The notes beneath the pieces are model-generated. The model made no database searches and was not told the origin of the DNA. It saw only the letters and a program-made list of their open reading frames with translations. A DNA stretch of 64,000 nucleotides from assembly GCA_021432635.1 (NCBI GenBank), contig MU270076.1, positions 348,877-412,876 of the forward strand. The letters are read 5' to 3'. Origin of the DNA: Thozetella sp. PMI_491. Taxonomy: Eukaryota; Ascomycota; Sordariomycetes; Chaetosphaeriales; Chaetosphaeriaceae. Positions 61,464-64,000 of the stretch are shown one piece after another. Both the position numbers and the translations under genes were made by a program. Numbering within the stretch: position 1 is the first letter of the stretch; the number at the start of each line of letters is the position of its first letter.

Positions 61464-62951
61464 TCACAGCCTGGGCGCCTGCTCGTTGCGGCCCTCGCTG
61501 AGCCGGCGGAAGATGCGGTTGCGATAGACCGGCTCGTCGTCGGCGCTGGATCGCGAACTATTAGAGCCATTTTGCTCTCGGCTAACGCCGAGGACCGCAG
61601 AACCGGCGGCCGCAGCAGTGCGCTGTTGTCGGTGGAAGTTCATCAGCCACGTCGTATGCATGTTGACAACCCCGACGATGCTGCGGAGCTCGGTGATTTG
61701 GTTCTTGAGCGGAAGGGTTTCGTTGAGCAGCATCATGCTGTGGCGGCTGTCCAGCTCGGTAAAGTTCTTGCGCATCTCTTCAAAGCGAGTCTCCATGGAG
61801 GCGAGCTGCGAGAGCAAGAAGTCTTCTGGAGAGTCCCACAGACTGCCAGCACCAGGTCTGGGCTGACCCATTCCGTCCAGGGCGCCGAGGGCCGCGGGTG
61901 GCCGGGGCAGAACCTCGAGGGCGGCCAGCCGGCTGCGGAGGCCATCGATGACCTTGCGGTCCTCGGCCTTGTCTTGGACTAGCCGGCCGATGGCCTGGTA
62001 GACGCAAGGGGTGGCCTCGTGTGCCTCTACCACGCTGCGCTTGTCCCGGACGGGGCAGCCATGGGCGTGCCACGCACAGCGGGCGTCGGCTTCGGGGCAC
62101 TGGGTGGCGATGTGAGCGTCCATCCGATGGCGCACCACGGCGCCCCTGCAGAGCTTGCACTCGGCCTTGTTCTCGACACAGCTTGTCTCATGGTGGGTGT
62201 CTAGCTCGGGCACCATGACGGTCCTGTGGCAGTAGAGACACTGGACGTCGAAGTGTAGGCAGCCCTTCTCGGCGGCGGCATCGCAGCGGCGCACCCGAAG
62301 CTTGCAGGCCGGATCCGGGCAGGCCACCGGGGTGTAGCCACAATAGCGCTCATAGTGGGCCTCGAGGAGGGCCCGGGTCGTGACGCGGCCGCAGCCCGGG
62401 TTTGGGCAGACGACTGCGAGGCGGTCGAGCTGATGCGTGATGACGCGTGTGGTGTGCGTATCTTGCGGGAACTTGAGGGGCTGCCGGTCGATGGGGCAGA
62501 TGGGCTGGATCTCGTAGGCGTGCTCGAGGCAGACGGTGCAGAAGGTATGGCCACATGACTTCGTGGTGACGGGCTCGTGGAAGGCCGTCTTGCAGATGGG
62601 GCACTGGAGGGTCTCGTCGACCGACTCGGGGTAGGCGAGAGACTGGTAATCGAGGGGCAGGATCTCGGGTACGAGAGAGAGCAGGGCTGGGGCGGAGGCA
62701 GCCTGGACAGGGCTCGCGTGACTTGGGGGGCTGGGAGGGTCGGGAGACGCGACATCTGGGCGGGAGGCGGCGTCCTCGTGCGGCGCATGGGAAGACTCGG
62801 AGGAGCCGGCAGGGCGCGGGCGGGCGCCCGGCTGCAAGACGGGTCGCGGGAGGTGTCGCGGGAGGTGTCGAGCCTCGGGCATCGGCGCTCCTAGGTCGCC
62901 CCCGGGTTCCCGGTCGGGGAGGCCCTCCTCGGGGGTGTTCGGAGGCGGCAT
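61464..62951 (-). CDS. RING and TRAF-type zinc-finger protein, probable E3 ubiquitin ligase
   Basis: A single exon encodes 495 residues. A Pro/Ala-rich N-terminus (1-90) leads to a RING at 117-158: C117, C120, C133, H135, C138, C141, C152 and D155, where the last ligand is Asp as in many TRAF RINGs. Cys/His pairs from about 182 to 316 form several TRAF-type zinc fingers (CPNPGCG, CPDPACK, CLYCHR, CKLCRG, CAWHAHGC). A helical, probably coiled-coil region follows at about 325-440, and the tail is Ser/Arg-rich. The MATH domain of animal TRAFs is absent. RING and zinc-finger layout suggest a ubiquitin E3 with a scaffolding role. Substrate is unknown. The ATG at 62951 gives the longest frame; residues before the RING carry no structure that fixes the start. 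Confidence 0.85.
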   Translation of the reverse strand: MPPPNTPEEGLPDREPGGDLGAPMPEARHLPRHLPRPVLQPGARPRPAGSSESSHAPHEDAASRPDVASPDPPSPPSHASPVQAASAPALLSLVPEILPLDYQSLAYPESVDETLQCPICKTAFHEPVTTKSCGHTFCTVCLEHAYEIQPICPIDRQPLKFPQDTHTTRVITHQLDRLAVVCPNPGCGRVTTRALLEAHYERYCGYTPVACPDPACKLRVRRCDAAAEKGCLHFDVQCLYCHRTVMVPELDTHHETSCVENKAECKLCRGAVVRHRMDAHIATQCPEADARCAWHAHGCPVRDKRSVVEAHEATPCVYQAIGRLVQDKAEDRKVIDGLRSRLAALEVLPRPPAALGALDGMGQPRPGAGSLWDSPEDFLLSQLASMETRFEEMRKNFTELDSRHSMMLLNETLPLKNQITELRSIVGVVNMHTTWLMNFHRQQRTAAAAGSAVLGVSREQNGSNSSRSSADDEPVYRNRIFRRLSEGRNEQAPRL

Positions 62952-63564
62952 GTTTGACGTGCGTATCTCTGCCGGAGTCGCGGTTGTTGGTGGGGTGAGC
63001 GACGAGAAGTCTCATGGGTATTCCCCAGATGGTGGGGGTGGTCGGGCAGCCCAGCCGAGGTCCACAGCAGGACGCGGACGGGCGGCGTGAGTGGGGCAAT
63101 TCCGTACCTATCAAAGTACACACAGGACAGGGCACCCCCGAGGGCGAAAGCACCTGTAGGCTACACCTAATAGGCACGTTACCTAAGTAGGTACAGTAGC
63201 AGGGCTATTAGTTCGTATAGCCTAAGGTGGATTCTATAGAGAGAGGCAGTGGTTAAGGAAGGTGAAGAATGGTGGGAGCTATGCTTTCCTTTTTTCCATT
63301 CCCAACCCCGATGCCAGCTGGGCTCCCATTGCTGCTACCAATCATCCCTTGGGTTTTCTGTACATACGTATCCGCATGGTGCCTCAGGGACACTTACTTG
63401 ACTATGTCCAAAACCTAGGCAAGCAAAGTTGCCAGGTGCCCTACCCACTACCAAGGTACAGGCCAAGGAACCAGAAAAACATGGAAACCAACGAACCAGG
63501 CAGACAAAGGAGGACAGTGAAGGATAAGGTAGATAATGTACCCTCTTGGTCCGCCAGTGTCTCC
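62952..63564. other. intergenic, promoter side of RING/TRAF gene
   Basis: Contains CCTAATAGGCACGTTACCTAAGTAGGTAC-type sequence near 63165-63195. No gene is recognised; the remainder is the 3' flank of the MFS gene. Confidence 0.5.
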
Positions 63565-64000
63565 CTAATGAGCGAATCTAAAGTCCAGCCTCTTGCTGCC
63601 TTCGTCCTTGGTCGTCGCGAGATAGTGGTTCCTCTCCTCCTGGCTCATCGCTGCCCACTGCCTCTCCCTCTGCCGGTTCCTCGTGGAGTAATAGTACTTG
63701 ATTGCCACGATAAATAATATGTTCCACGCCACGATCCCCAGCAGCACTTTATTGCCCGTTCGGTACAGGGGGGCGTCCTGCGACGTGTAAATCTGTTGCT
63801 TCGCATTAGCCCCCGAGGTCAACCCTGCCCCCTAGCCACACCACTGGCTTTTCCATAAACTTGGGGAATTGGTGGGGCTTTTACGTTGGATGAGATGACA
63901 TTGCTGGCCTGGACACACATGTTGTAGAGCGCGCTGCCGACAGTCCTCGTCCTGACCGATCCAGCGTTGCGCGATGTCAAGGCCACTGGCACCACCCGAG
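63565..64000 (-). CDS. MFS transporter C-terminus, Dal5-like (partial, continues beyond the window)
   Basis: The 3' end of a minus-strand gene: an exon part 64000-63885, an intron at 63884-63793 and the last exon 63792-63565. The visible ~115 residues start in a loop with RNAGSVRTRTVGSALYNM and continue into NVISSN-IYTSQDAPLYRTGNK. One transmembrane segment (VLLGIVAWNILFIVAIKYYY) follows, then a cytosolic tail ending in KRLDFRFAH. This end, especially DAPLYRTGN and LDFRFAH, is typical of the anion:cation symporter/Dal5 group, which takes up allantoate, pantothenate, nicotinate and similar acids. The rest of the protein, and so its substrate, lies outside the window. Confidence 0.85.

Noticed and set aside
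61278-61982. 234-codon plus-strand frame opposite the RING/TRAF gene
   Set aside because: Antisense shadow of a zinc-finger gene with clear ligands; no homology signal.

Overview
The window is nuclear DNA of a filamentous ascomycete (Pezizomycotina, most likely Sordariomycetes). Genes are interrupted by short introns of about 50-80 nt with GT(A/G)AGT-like donors and CTAAC-like branch points. Coding third positions are G/C-rich, intergenic spaces are kilobase-sized, and the gene set is fungal: a hybrid histidine kinase, an Rds2/AcuM-type zinc cluster factor, Spo22/Zip4, a Dal5-like transporter and fungal GH79 and GH30 enzymes. I rebuilt the exon structure of 18 protein genes by joining open frames at plausible splice sites and checking phase. 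No rRNA, CRISPR array, intact transposon or convincing tRNA was seen.

Layout. 0-12 kb: a charged PH-domain protein gene (+) and a 1477-residue hybrid histidine kinase (-). 12-17.4 kb: a 5.9 kb gene-free stretch with microsatellites. 17.4-27 kb: a four-helix membrane protein (+), a secreted GH79 beta-glucuronidase-like enzyme (-), an SSADH-type aldehyde dehydrogenase (+) and an unusual protein (-) with a Ras-like GTPase domain behind about 600 residues of low-complexity sequence. 28.7-40.6 kb: a metabolic block of kynurenine-type aminotransferase (+), GRE2-like reductase (+), aldehyde dehydrogenase (-) and xanthine dehydrogenase (+). 40.9-47.3 kb: Spo22/Zip4 (-) and an AcuM/Rds2-type gluconeogenesis regulator (-). 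49-56 kb: a DUF1772 membrane protein, a secreted GH30 enzyme and a calpain-like protease (all +). 57-64 kb: the E4 ubiquitin ligase Ufd2 (+), a RING/TRAF zinc-finger protein (-) and the 3' end of an MFS transporter (-) that runs off the window.

How the genes may fit together (inference): many encode scavenging metabolism (GABA/succinic semialdehyde, kynurenine, aldehydes, purines) close to a gluconeogenesis regulator. The GH79 and GH30 enzymes are both of kinds that attack arabinogalactan side chains. Nothing shows co-regulation; eukaryotic neighbours need not work together.

Most unusual observations: four introns that fit only as GC-AG introns, two of them in the AcuM-type gene where retention would remove the DNA-binding domain or change the C-terminus; eight GATACCC motifs in the flanks of the PH gene, including a 20-nt element repeated on both sides; four variants of an RASIFG-like basic/hydrophobic motif in the PH protein; and the long GTPase-domain protein with a changed switch-II sequence.
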